Source: JALYGY01 sp963800975 (GTDB lineage Bacteria > Actinomycetota > Rubrobacteria > Rubrobacterales > Rubrobacteraceae). From it: a stretch of DNA of 64,000 nt. Numbering within the stretch: position 1 is the first letter of the stretch; every line of letters starts with the position of its first letter. A program made the translations under genes and the position numbers. Shown here piece after piece: positions 17,589 through 25,555 of the stretch. The notes under the pieces are model-generated. The model saw nothing but the letters and a program-made list of their open reading frames with translations, searched no databases and was not told the DNA's origin. Where the stretch lies: positions 62,001 through 126,000 of the forward strand of contig CAWDDB010000021.1 of the NCBI GenBank assembly GCA_963800975.1, in the 5' to 3' direction.

Positions 17589-18701
17589 GTGCCGGTTTTC
17601 AGGCATCGCCTCGATGTGCTCGCGCGTGGCGTGAGGCTTTTCCTGCGTTCGGAGGCGGGCGCCGCGCGAGACGGGGGAGCGTCCTGGGAAGACGGTTCGG
17701 GCGCGGAGGTCGCGGAACTTCGTCGGCGGCTGGCCGAGAAGGATCGCGAGCTCGCGCAGCTGAAGCTTAGGAAGGATCCCGGAGCCGCCACCCGGACCGG
17801 GCGTCTCAGGCCGGAGAACATTATCTGGATCTTCGGCGACGGCAGGACGGGCAGCACCTGGACGATGGGCATGGTCGAGGAACTAGAAGGACAGACGCTC
17901 TGGAGGGAGCCGATGGTCGGGTTGCTCTTCGGCTACCTCTACTACCTGTGGGCCGACCAGAAGCGCTACGCGACGAAGCACTTCATCTTCGGGCGGTACA
18001 GGGAGAGCTGGCTGAGGTCCATAAGGAACTTCGTCCTGGACGAGATCGACACGAGGTTCCCCGACCTTGGGGAGGAGGAATACCTCGTCGTCAAGGAGCC
18101 CAACGGCTCGATAGGGGCGCCGCTCCTGCTGGAGGCGTTGCCCGAGAGCCGCATGATCCTCCTCGTCCGCGACCCGAGGGACGTGGTCGCCTCCTCCCTG
18201 GACGCCCACAAAGAGGGCAACTGGCACTACGTGCGCAGGAACCTCCGCTCGACGCTGGCCGACGAGAGCCCCGACGCGTTCGTGCAGAGGCGCGCCCAGA
18301 AGTACCTCTGGTACGTGGGAAATTCCAAGCAGGCATACGACGCCCACGAAGGTCCCAAGGTGTTGGTGCGCTACGAAGAGCTCAGGGCCGACGCCCTGGG
18401 CACCATGAAGCGCCTGTACTCCACCCTCGGGGTCCCCGTGGACGAGGAGGAGCTGGCCCGGGTGGTGGAGAAGCACTCCTGGGAGAACATCCCGGAGGAG
18501 AAGAAGGGGGAGGGCAAGTTCTACCGCAAGGCCACTCCCGGCTCCTGGCGCGAGGACCTCACGCCCGAGCAGATAGAGATAGTGGAGAGGGTCACGGCCC
18601 CCCTGCTAAAGGAGCTCTACCAGCACCCGGTCGAGAGCGCGAGCCTGCCCGAGGTGCTGGCCGCCACTCGCGAGCAGATGCGGATGCTTTACGGACCTTA
18701 A
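17589..18701 (+). CDS. PAPS-dependent sulfotransferase, class A
   Basis: 370 aa from a GTG at 17589. The N-terminus (MPVFRHRLDVL) is followed by a short coiled coil with LAEKDRELAQLKL near residue 53. PAPS loops are GDGRTGSTW near 83 and RDPRDVVAS near 196, with VKEPNGSIGA between them. The last third is identical at the DNA level to the gene at 8095-9126 and then diverges into a unique tail (EVLAATREQMRML). It forms a two-gene unit with the preceding sulfotransferase and ends against a convergent sulfatase across an AT-rich inverted repeat. Confidence 0.9.
   Translation: MPVFRHRLDVLARGVRLFLRSEAGAARDGGASWEDGSGAEVAELRRRLAEKDRELAQLKLRKDPGAATRTGRLRPENIIWIFGDGRTGSTWTMGMVEELEGQTLWREPMVGLLFGYLYYLWADQKRYATKHFIFGRYRESWLRSIRNFVLDEIDTRFPDLGEEEYLVVKEPNGSIGAPLLLEALPESRMILLVRDPRDVVASSLDAHKEGNWHYVRRNLRSTLADESPDAFVQRRAQKYLWYVGNSKQAYDAHEGPKVLVRYEELRADALGTMKRLYSTLGVPVDEEELARVVEKHSWENIPEEKKGEGKFYRKATPGSWREDLTPEQIEIVERVTAPLLKELYQHPVESASLPEVLAATREQMRMLYGP
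18325..18621 (+). repeat. 297-bp exact repeat, copy 2 (sulfotransferase 3' module)
   Basis: Identical to 8816-9112 in the same orientation. See the copy at 8.8 kb. The flanks on both sides differ immediately. Confidence 0.85.
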
Positions 18702-18703
18702 CG

Positions 18704-18870
18704 AATTAGGAATGATGAGTTTGGAATGAGGAATTGGGGGCTCGGGTGCCTGACGTCGCGCGGGCAAGGCGCAACTCCTCGCCTCAACACCTCGGTTCGT
18801 GAAAGCGCCAATCTCCCACCACCTCCAACTCATAATCCAGTTCATAATTCCCCATTCCAAACCTCTAATT
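18704..18870. repeat. AT-rich imperfect inverted repeat between convergent genes
   Basis: tttggaatgaggaatt at 18720-18735 pairs 15 of 16 with aattccccattccaaa at 18846-18861. Outer flanks aattagg and cctctaatt extend the arms. The A/T-rich arms contrast with the GC-rich surroundings. It fills the gap between a sulfotransferase stop and a sulfatase stop. It may be a small non-autonomous mobile element or a bidirectional terminator. No target duplication could be proven. Confidence 0.55.
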
Positions 18871-18872
18871 GC

Positions 18873-20333
18873 TCAAGGTCCTCCGTCGGCCGCGCGGCAA
18901 CCCGAGCCGGAGCACCGCGCGAGGTCTTCGAGGTATCGGCTCAGTTGCGGCGGGGGCTCGTAGGCCTTGCCGTCAAGCTGGTAGGGGTCCCTGGTGAGGT
19001 CGTAGTACTCGGTCTCCCCGGTGAGCGGGTAATCGATGTAGACCTGCTGGTCGGCTGTCCTCACGGCGTCGAAGCGGTGGTTGCCGAGTCGGTGCTCGAA
19101 GAGCAGGCGCGTCCTCCAAGGGGCACTCGGGTCACCCAGCACGGGGACCAGGCTGCGCCCGTCGACGAAGTCGGGGGTCCTGGCTCCGGCCCACTGGGCT
19201 AGGGTGGGCGCCAGGTCGATGTTGGCCACCAGGCGACGGTCCACGTGGTCCCTGGCCACCCCGGGACCACGCACGACGAGGGGTATCTTCTGGGCCGGTT
19301 CGTAGGGGGCACCCTTGGAGAAGATGCGGTTCTGGTAGAGGGCAAAGCCGTTGTCCGAGGTAAAGATTACGTAGGTCTCCTCCGCGAAGCCCTCCTCGCT
19401 CAGTGCCCCGGTCAGCCTCTCGACCATGTCGTCGACGTCCCTCAGGGACTCCATGCGGTCGCGCCAGGCCTGGTCGGCCTCGGGGACGCAGAGCACCCTC
19501 TCGCCCGGATCCTTCCTGCGGCCCTCGGGGCACTCCTCGGGGAGCAGACGGTTGTCCCGCCAGGCGGAAGCCTTGTCTGATATGTCTGCCTCGTTGAAGG
19601 AGGGCGTCTTGGGCATGGCGTGCCCGGCGTAGCCGTTCTCGTTGCGCGCGGAGGCCTGGGCCGGGACGTGCGGGGCGTTGGTCGCGACCATCAGGAACCA
19701 GGGGTTGTTGTCCTTGCGGTTGGCGATGTAGGCCTCTGCCTTGCGGGCGAAGTAGTCGGTGTCGTACTCCTCGGTGGCGTCGACGCGTGCCACCTTGCCC
19801 TGGTCGTTGACCTTGAACGCCCCGTTCGTGTTCTGATCCTGCGGCCCGCCCTGGTAGCCGACCCAGCGGTCCCAGCCCGGTGGGATGTGGGTTGTGGGGT
19901 TGTCGTATGAGCCGTACTCGTTCAGGTACTTGCCCATATAGCCGGTGTGGTAGCCGGCGTCGTCCAGCCACGTCGCCATCGTGGAGTCACCGAGGCCAAG
20001 TGCTTTGAAGCCCCTGAAGCCGCCTTCGGGGGGGCGGTTACCCCAGAGGCCGTGGTTGTGGGTGTACTGGCCGCGCAGGATCGAGGCCCGCGATGGGCAG
20101 CAAAGTGGCGTGGTCGCGAAGGCACGCTCGAAGGTGGTGCCGCGCTCGAGGAGCCTGGAGCGGATGTTCGGCAACTCGGAGAGCGAGGCGGCGTCCTGAT
20201 CGTCGGTCAGGATGAGCAGGACGTTGGGGCGTTCTTTGGCCTGTAGAGGGTCGGGCCTGTTCAACTGGGCCGAAGGCAGAACGAAACACACGAGCACCAG
20301 AAGGGCCAACGCCACGCCTCTCGCCGTTCCCAT
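18873..20333 (-). CDS. Secreted type I sulfatase
   Basis: A 486-aa predicted extracellular sulfate-ester hydrolase. The signal peptide covers about residues 1-25 (VALALLVLVCFVLPSAQ). The metal site is LILTDDQDA near 41, and the formylglycine site CCPSRA followed by ILRGQYTHN is near 78. GKYLNEYG, TNAPHVPA and FTSDNGFALYQ supply further active-site blocks. The C-terminus ends in a CSGSGCRAAD pair of cysteines seen in all six sulfatases here, perhaps a disulfide. The start is ATG at 20333 with an aggagg site immediately before it. Formylglycine conversion needs a separate enzyme not present in the window. Confidence 0.92.
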   Translation of the reverse strand: MGTARGVALALLVLVCFVLPSAQLNRPDPLQAKERPNVLLILTDDQDAASLSELPNIRSRLLERGTTFERAFATTPLCCPSRASILRGQYTHNHGLWGNRPPEGGFRGFKALGLGDSTMATWLDDAGYHTGYMGKYLNEYGSYDNPTTHIPPGWDRWVGYQGGPQDQNTNGAFKVNDQGKVARVDATEEYDTDYFARKAEAYIANRKDNNPWFLMVATNAPHVPAQASARNENGYAGHAMPKTPSFNEADISDKASAWRDNRLLPEECPEGRRKDPGERVLCVPEADQAWRDRMESLRDVDDMVERLTGALSEEGFAEETYVIFTSDNGFALYQNRIFSKGAPYEPAQKIPLVVRGPGVARDHVDRRLVANIDLAPTLAQWAGARTPDFVDGRSLVPVLGDPSAPWRTRLLFEHRLGNHRFDAVRTADQQVYIDYPLTGETEYYDLTRDPYQLDGKAYEPPPQLSRYLEDLARCSGSGCRAADGGP

Positions 20334-20457
20334 GCCTCCTCGCCCGAGCCGGTCCGGCCCATCGTCGTAGGGGAGATCCTCGGAACCCTAACACCTCGGC
20401 GCGGCGAACGCACCGCCCGGCACACCGGCCGCCCGAAGCGGATATTATCGGGGCGTT

Positions 20458-21444
20458 GTGGAGCGACCCCTCACGCAGAGAACGGAAGCGTCGCCCGGGT
20501 CGGGCCGTCCCGGGGTCTCGGTGGTGATCCTTACCCTGAACGCGGGTCCTGGCTTCGGGGACCTGCTCGAGCGGTTGCTCGAGCAGCGGGCTGACTTCGG
20601 CTACGAGATCCTGGTGATCGACTCCGGCTCGACGGACGGCACGGCCGACCTTGCCCGTCGGCGTGGGGCGAAGGTGCACCGGATTCCCGGCGGCGAGTTC
20701 GGGCACGGCGCGACGCGAAACCTCGGGGTCTCCCTTTCGCGGGGGGAATACGTCGCCTTTATCGTGCAGGACGCCGTGCCGCTCGACGGGCGGTGGCTCT
20801 CCGCGATGGTCGAGAACCTGGAGCGGGACGAGACGGTGGCGGGGGTGTACGGGCGCCAGGTCCCGCGCGTGGAGAGCGGTCCGCTGACCCGCGCTCTGGT
20901 GAACGGCTGGCCCACCGCCGGCCTCGAGCGCCGGGCGCAGCGGACGCGGGACCCGGCGTCTTACCGGGCGCTGAGCCCCGCCGAGCGCCGCTCGCTCGCC
21001 ACCTTCGACAACGTAAGCTCCTGCGTGCGGCGCTCCGTGTGGGAGTCGATCCCCTTCGAGCGGACGGGCTTCGGGGAGGACCTCCGGTGGGGAAACAGCG
21101 TCGTGGAGGCCGGCTACGGCCTGGTCTACGAGCCCCGCTCCGCCGTGATCCACGCGCACGAGCGCGGCGCGCTCTACGACCTGCGTCGCCACTACGTGGA
21201 GGGGCAAGTCCTCTTCGAAGTCTTCGGCCTGACGCCCGTGCCGAACCTGGCGATCTGGTCCCTGGGCGTGCTCCGCTCCGCCGCTCACCTCTTCCTGCGC
21301 CTGAGGCGCGACGCCAAGGCCGCGTGGAGGGCGCCGCTGCTCGCCCTTCGGCACGCCGTGTGCTCCCAGACCGGCCTGTACCTGGCGGCAAAGCGTGGCC
21401 GCCTCCCCGAGGGGCTGGACCTGTACCTGCGCAGGGGCATCTAG
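20458..21444 (+). CDS. Family 2 glycosyltransferase
   Basis: A 328-aa GT-A fold enzyme. It opens with GVSVVILTLNAGPGF, followed by VIDSGSTDGTADL, a GHGATRNLG block, IVQDAVPLD as the metal-binding region, and FGEDLRWG with the likely acceptor or base residues. The C-terminal part has amphipathic and basic segments suited to membrane contact. The layout resembles rhamnosyltransferases of O-antigen clusters. It is followed after 16 bp by a GT4 gene, and the same GT2+GT4 pair recurs at 28.5-30.9 kb. The start is GTG at 20458, with an A/T-rich patch (gatattatc) just upstream that may be a -10 element. Confidence 0.86.
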   Translation: MERPLTQRTEASPGSGRPGVSVVILTLNAGPGFGDLLERLLEQRADFGYEILVIDSGSTDGTADLARRRGAKVHRIPGGEFGHGATRNLGVSLSRGEYVAFIVQDAVPLDGRWLSAMVENLERDETVAGVYGRQVPRVESGPLTRALVNGWPTAGLERRAQRTRDPASYRALSPAERRSLATFDNVSSCVRRSVWESIPFERTGFGEDLRWGNSVVEAGYGLVYEPRSAVIHAHERGALYDLRRHYVEGQVLFEVFGLTPVPNLAIWSLGVLRSAAHLFLRLRRDAKAAWRAPLLALRHAVCSQTGLYLAAKRGRLPEGLDLYLRRGI

Positions 21445-21460
21445 GCCCCGTGGGCGCGCC

Positions 21461-22804
21461 GTGAAGATCCTGTTCGCCGCCCACCAGTTCTTCCCGGACC
21501 ATCGGGCCGGCGTCGAGATCGTGACGCTGGGGCTCGCGCGGGCGCTGAAGGCCCGCGGCCACGACACCCGCGTGTTCGCCGCGCAACGGAGCATCCCTGG
21601 CAGCGGCATCGAACCCTACGAGACCCGGGACTACGAGTTCGAGGGGATCCCCGTCCGCAGGGTCGGCCGCCCGGAGGAGGGCCTCTCCCGCCCCTACGGC
21701 CTGAACTTCCACAACGAGGAGATGGCGAAAAGGGCGCGAGAGTACGTGCGCGAGATGGCCCCCGACCTCATCCACGCCATGCACCTGCAAGGGCTCTCGG
21801 CGAGCGTGCTGCCGGTCTTCAAGGAGTCCGGCGCGCCGCTGGTGTTCACGGCGGCGGACTTCTGGCCGATCTGCCCCGTCGTGGACCTCAGGCGGCACGA
21901 CGGCGCTCTGTGCGAAGGCCCCGAGGTGACCCACTGCGTCCGCTGCATCGCGAGCCGCAACCCGGACCCTCGCGTGCGCGAGGTGGCCCGCCGCACCCCG
22001 CCGGTACTCCTGCGGTGCGCGGACGTGGCCTCCCGGACGCCGTTGCGGCGGCTCTCGCTCCCGTTGCGCCAGGTGGCGGCCGTCAGAGAGCGCCCTGCTT
22101 ACATCAGGGAGAGGCTGGGTGCGGTCGACCTCGTGGTCGCCTACACCGGGCTGGCGCGGGATCTCCTCGCCTCCAACGGCCTTGGGGTGGGGAAGACGAC
22201 GACCTCCCACTACGGGATCGACACCTCTGGCCTCGCCGAGGCGGCCGAAGAGCGCCGGCCATCTCAGACGCTGCGCGTCGGCTACCTCGGAACCCTCGCC
22301 CCGCACAAGGGCTGCGACACCCTCCTGCGGGCCGTGGGCATGCTGCCCGCGGACCTCGGCCTGGCCCTCGCCGTCCACGGCGACCCCGACCGCTACCCCG
22401 GCTTCGCCGAAGAGCTGCGAGAACTCGCCGCTGGGGACCCCAGGATCTCCTTTCGCGGCCCCTTCTCGCGCGAGGGGCTCGGCCGCGTACTCTCGGAGCT
22501 CGACGTCCTCGTCGTCCCCTCTCGCTGGTACGAGAACGCGCCGGGCGTGATCTTCGAGGCCTTCGCCGCGAAGATCCCCGTCGTCGCGACCGACCTGAGG
22601 GGGATGTCCGAGTTCGTGAGGGACGGGGAGAACGGCCTGCTCTTCGAGCTGGAGAACGCGCGGGACCTCGCGCGGCAACTGAGGCGGCTGCGCGAGGAGC
22701 CGGGCCTGCTCGAGCGGCTGCGCGCCGCGATCGCCCCGGTCAAGACGGTCGCGGAGTACGCGGACGAGATGGAGGACCTCTACTCCTCCCTGTTGCGCAG
22801 ATAG
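21461..22804 (+). CDS. Family 4 glycosyltransferase (GT-B fold)
   Basis: A 447-aa cytoplasmic transferase. The N-terminal acceptor domain begins KILFAAHQFFPDHRAGVE. Near the middle a cysteine-rich patch (PICPVV, HCVRC) may bind metal. The donor domain has VGYLGTLAPHKG and the EX7E motif ENAPGVIFE intact, followed by FAAKIPVVATD. The GTG start at 21461 fits the conserved first residues, ahead of which the frame simply overlaps the upstream gene. It is coupled with the preceding GT2 and is a paralogue of the GT4 at 29.5 kb. Donor and acceptor sugars are unknown. Confidence 0.88.
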   Translation: MKILFAAHQFFPDHRAGVEIVTLGLARALKARGHDTRVFAAQRSIPGSGIEPYETRDYEFEGIPVRRVGRPEEGLSRPYGLNFHNEEMAKRAREYVREMAPDLIHAMHLQGLSASVLPVFKESGAPLVFTAADFWPICPVVDLRRHDGALCEGPEVTHCVRCIASRNPDPRVREVARRTPPVLLRCADVASRTPLRRLSLPLRQVAAVRERPAYIRERLGAVDLVVAYTGLARDLLASNGLGVGKTTTSHYGIDTSGLAEAAEERRPSQTLRVGYLGTLAPHKGCDTLLRAVGMLPADLGLALAVHGDPDRYPGFAEELRELAAGDPRISFRGPFSREGLGRVLSELDVLVVPSRWYENAPGVIFEAFAAKIPVVATDLRGMSEFVRDGENGLLFELENARDLARQLRRLREEPGLLERLRAAIAPVKTVAEYADEMEDLYSSLLRR

Positions 22805-22889
22805 CGGGTCCATGTCTTGCTGCAATAAGTGCCAACTAATAGGGAAAGATCACCCAATTGGAGGATGGCGCCACGAGTCCGCTTCGCCC

Positions 22890-22895
22890 TAAAAT
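22890..22895 (+). promoter_or_regulatory. Candidate -10 element for small secreted protein
   Basis: taaaat lies 37 bases before the start of the RTX-like gene. No good -35 is visible at the right spacing. The gene has a strong ribosome site (ggaaggaga). Confidence 0.35.
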
Positions 22896-22931
22896 AGGGA
22901 CGCAGCCAAGGAGCCTCACGGAAGGAGAAAG

Positions 22932-23324
22932 ATGCGCAGGCTAGCGATGATGTTGGGGATGGTGTTGTTGATCGCCGTGATGGCCAGCGGTCTCGCGCTG
23001 GCCGCAACCAGGAACTGTGGCGATAACCTCCCGTGCAGGGGCACCGAAAATGACGACGTCCTCCACGAGCGTGAAGGTAGCGTGAAGGACGTCATTTACG
23101 GTTTCGATGGACGCGACCTCATCGACGCCAACAACTATTCGCGCGAAAAGGACAGGCTGTACGGCGGCGACCAGGGCGATAAGTTGCTGGCCAACGACCG
23201 TGATGGCCGCGACGTGCTCAGGGGCGGCGCGGGTCGCGACCGCTGCTACGGTGACCCTGGCGACCGGTTCAGGAGCTGTGAGGTGAAGAGCACGAGGGCC
23301 GCAGACTTCCGGGACGTCTCCTGA
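22932..23324 (+). CDS. Small secreted RTX-like calcium-binding protein
   Basis: 130 aa with a clear Sec signal peptide (LGMVLLIAVMASGLALA, cleavage after about residue 24). The mature part begins with a cysteine pair and then shows Gly/Asp-rich repeats (YGFDGRDLIDA, LYGGDQGDK, LRGGAGRDRCYGD) like the nonapeptide calcium-binding repeats of RTX proteins, ending with another cysteine. A longer relative is at 61739-62191. It may sit in the extracellular matrix with the sulfated glycan, where calcium could bridge to sulfate (inference). It has a strong ribosome site and its own terminator downstream. Confidence 0.75.
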   Translation: MRRLAMMLGMVLLIAVMASGLALAATRNCGDNLPCRGTENDDVLHEREGSVKDVIYGFDGRDLIDANNYSREKDRLYGGDQGDKLLANDRDGRDVLRGGAGRDRCYGDPGDRFRSCEVKSTRAADFRDVS

Positions 23325-23376
23325 CGGGACGTCTCACGACAATAGAAGGGTGCCAGGCCCGAGAGGTGTGGCCGAA

Positions 23377-23408
23377 ACCGGGGCTCGGAGACGAGCCCCG
23401 GTCTCTTT
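23377..23408 (+). terminator. Rho-independent-type terminator
   Basis: An 11-bp perfect stem (accggggctcg / cgagccccggt) with a gaga tetraloop is followed by ctcttt. It ends the RTX-like gene transcript before rmlD. Confidence 0.8.
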
Positions 23409-23511
23409 GCCGCCCGCGTTCGCAACGCGGCTTCGGGGTTTGGTAGAGTAGCGAGGCTCAAGACTACGCGTTCTGAGGTCGACTGTACGCTACGGACGGG
23501 GCGGGGTCTTC

Positions 23512-24357
23512 TTGAGGGTACTGGTTACCGGGGCGAGCGGGCAGCTCGGGCTGGAGCTGTCCGAGGTGCTGCCGGGGCGGGGCCACGACGCGATCGGCCT
23601 CTCCCGCGCCGAGCTCGACATAGCCGATCCGGAGGCGGTGGAGGAGCTGGTGAGGCTCTACTCGCCCGACCTGGTCGTCAACGCGGCCGCCTACACCAAC
23701 GTAGACAACTGCGAGACGGAGCCGGATCTCGCCTACGCGGTCAACGCGCTGGGGCCCCGCAACCTGGCCCAGACGTGCGAACGTCTCGGGTGCGAGCTGT
23801 TGCACGTGAGCACCAACTACGTCTTCGACGGGGAGGGCGGGAGGCCGTACGAGCCCTTCGATCCTCCGCGTCCTATCAGCGCCTACGGCCGCACCAAGCT
23901 GGCCGGCGAGGAGCTCGTCGGGCGCCTCACCAACCGCTGGTACGTCGTCAGGTCCGCGGCCGTCTACGGGCGCGGGCACAACTTCGTGCGCACCATGTTG
24001 CGTCTCGGGGCGGAGAGGGACGTGCTCAAGGTCAAGGACGACGAGTACGTCTCGCCCACCTACGCCCGCGACCTCGCGGTGGGGATCGCCTGGATCGCCG
24101 AGTCGGGGCGCTACGGGCTCTACCACCTCACCAACGCCGGGTCCTGCTCCTGGTACGAGTTCACGCGCGAGATCTTCAGGCTGGCCGGCATCGAGGCAGA
24201 CGTGATCCCGATCCCCGGCTCGGAGTACCCGATGCCGGCGGCGCGGCCCGCCAACGGGGTCCTGTCTCCCGTGGGGAGCTTCGAGCTGCGCCGGTGGGAG
24301 GAGGCGCTGACCGATTACCTGGGGCGGGAGGCCGTGCTGAGCGGCGCCCGCCGCTGA
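23512..24357 (+). CDS. rmlD: dTDP-4-dehydrorhamnose reductase
   Basis: An NADPH-dependent short-chain reductase making dTDP-L-rhamnose, the last step of the pathway. The Rossmann motif VTGASGQLG is at residues 5-13, VNAAAYTNVDNCE follows near 60-72, STNYVFDG near 102, and the catalytic YGRTKLAGE near 127. The C-terminal block ending in RPANGVLSPVGSFEL matches RmlD proteins. At 281 aa it is of standard length. The start is TTG at 23512 in a gene that opens directly with a beta strand. It lies upstream of a class B sulfotransferase by 10 bp, tying rhamnose supply to sulfation. Confidence 0.92.
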   Translation: MRVLVTGASGQLGLELSEVLPGRGHDAIGLSRAELDIADPEAVEELVRLYSPDLVVNAAAYTNVDNCETEPDLAYAVNALGPRNLAQTCERLGCELLHVSTNYVFDGEGGRPYEPFDPPRPISAYGRTKLAGEELVGRLTNRWYVVRSAAVYGRGHNFVRTMLRLGAERDVLKVKDDEYVSPTYARDLAVGIAWIAESGRYGLYHLTNAGSCSWYEFTREIFRLAGIEADVIPIPGSEYPMPAARPANGVLSPVGSFELRRWEEALTDYLGREAVLSGARR

Positions 24358-24367
24358 GGGATCCCCG

Positions 24368-25483
24368 GTGACGATCTTCGGTAGTCGCAAGGTCTACGGT
24401 GCCCTGCAGGGGGCCAAGACGTCCCTGGAGGCGGCGAGGGAGGCCATGCGTTCGAGGGCCAGCAGGGGCGCCAGGAGGCAGCTCGCGATCAAGGACGCAG
24501 AGATCGAGGCGCTGAGGAGGGAGCTGGAGCGGCGTGAGGGGGCGTCTCGTCGCGTCGGCACGCCGGCCTTCTTCGTTCTGGGGTACCAGAAGTCCGGGAC
24601 CACGTGGCTGATGCGGATGCTCGATGCCCATCCGGAGGTGCTCTGCAAGGGCGAGGGAAGGTTCTTCGGCGGGGGATGGAGGCAGGAGTCCATCAGGCAG
24701 ACCGACGCGAAGCGTCCCCCCAGCTCGCTCTACAACGCGGTGCTCGACGCCGAGTACCTGAGGCTCTGGATCGAGAGGTCGGTCTGGAGCAGGAACGACG
24801 ACGCGGACGAGCATCTGCAAAACCTTACGCGAATGGCCATCGACTACTTTCTCATGGGCGAGCTGTACAAGACCGGCAAGGGGCTGGTCGGCGACAAATC
24901 GCCGCTGCTCACGCCTGAGGTCGTGCGGGAGGTCGCCGAGATCTACCCGGAAACCAGGGTCGTCCACATTATCCGGGACGGGAGAGACGTCGCGGTCTCC
25001 GCGGCGCACCACGCCCGGAACTTCGGCAAGGCGGCGAGGGGGGCTCGCCGCGCCGGGCAAGGGGAGCCGTGGTCCGACGGCCGTAGCGCGTTCGCGGGGA
25101 ACTCTCTGCAGAGGATAGCCGGGGACTGGGGCGACAGCGTCGGAAAGACGGTGGGCGAAGGACCGGGCTTGCTTGGCGAGAACTACGCCGAGGTGCGCTA
25201 CGAAGACCTGCTCGAGAGGCCGGAGGAAGAGCTGGCGCGGCTCCTGGTGTTTCTCGGGGCCGACCCGGGCGGAGGGTCGGTTGAGCGGTGCGTTCGGGCG
25301 GCCAGCTTCGAGCGGCTCTCGGGGGGGAGGAATCGGGGCGAGGAGGACCCGTCATCGTTCTTCAGAAAAGGCGTGGCCGGAGACTGGCGCGGTCTCTTCA
25401 CCGAGGACGACAAGCGGGTTTTCAAGGAGAAAGCGGGGGGGCTGCTCGTCCGGCTCGGCTACGAGGACGACGACGATTGGTAG
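24368..25483 (+). CDS. PAPS-dependent sulfotransferase, class B
   Basis: 371 aa. After an N-terminal helical region with AIKDAEIEALRREL, a relative of the coiled-coil tag, the sulfotransferase domain starts at about residue 68. The 5'-phosphosulfate loop is YQKSGTTW at 73-80, the 3'-phosphate site is RDGRDVAVS near 204, and the canonical FFRKGVAGDWR is near the C-terminus. This set is closer to classical Sulfotransfer_1 proteins than class A. A HPEVLCKGEGRFF block after the P-loop is shared by all four class B members. The GTG start is 10 bp after rmlD. Confidence 0.9.
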   Translation: MTIFGSRKVYGALQGAKTSLEAAREAMRSRASRGARRQLAIKDAEIEALRRELERREGASRRVGTPAFFVLGYQKSGTTWLMRMLDAHPEVLCKGEGRFFGGGWRQESIRQTDAKRPPSSLYNAVLDAEYLRLWIERSVWSRNDDADEHLQNLTRMAIDYFLMGELYKTGKGLVGDKSPLLTPEVVREVAEIYPETRVVHIIRDGRDVAVSAAHHARNFGKAARGARRAGQGEPWSDGRSAFAGNSLQRIAGDWGDSVGKTVGEGPGLLGENYAEVRYEDLLERPEEELARLLVFLGADPGGGSVERCVRAASFERLSGGRNRGEEDPSSFFRKGVAGDWRGLFTEDDKRVFKEKAGGLLVRLGYEDDDDW

Positions 25484-25523
25484 CCCGGCGCTCGCGCGGC
25501 GCCAAAAGCCCGACCAACACCTA

Positions 25524-25529
25524 TATAAT
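25524..25529 (+). promoter_or_regulatory. Perfect -10 box upstream of methyltransferase
   Basis: tataat sits 27 bases before the ATG in a short A/T-rich patch. A matching -35 is not obvious. It suggests that the gene can start its own transcript of about a 20-base leader. Confidence 0.5.
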
Positions 25530-25555
25530 TCCCTGGCATTGATGCGAGAGAACAC

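Noticed and set aside
18704..18870. Complete insertion sequence
   Set aside because: Only about 110 bp lie between the arms, with no transposase and no visible target duplication, so it is listed only as an inverted repeat.
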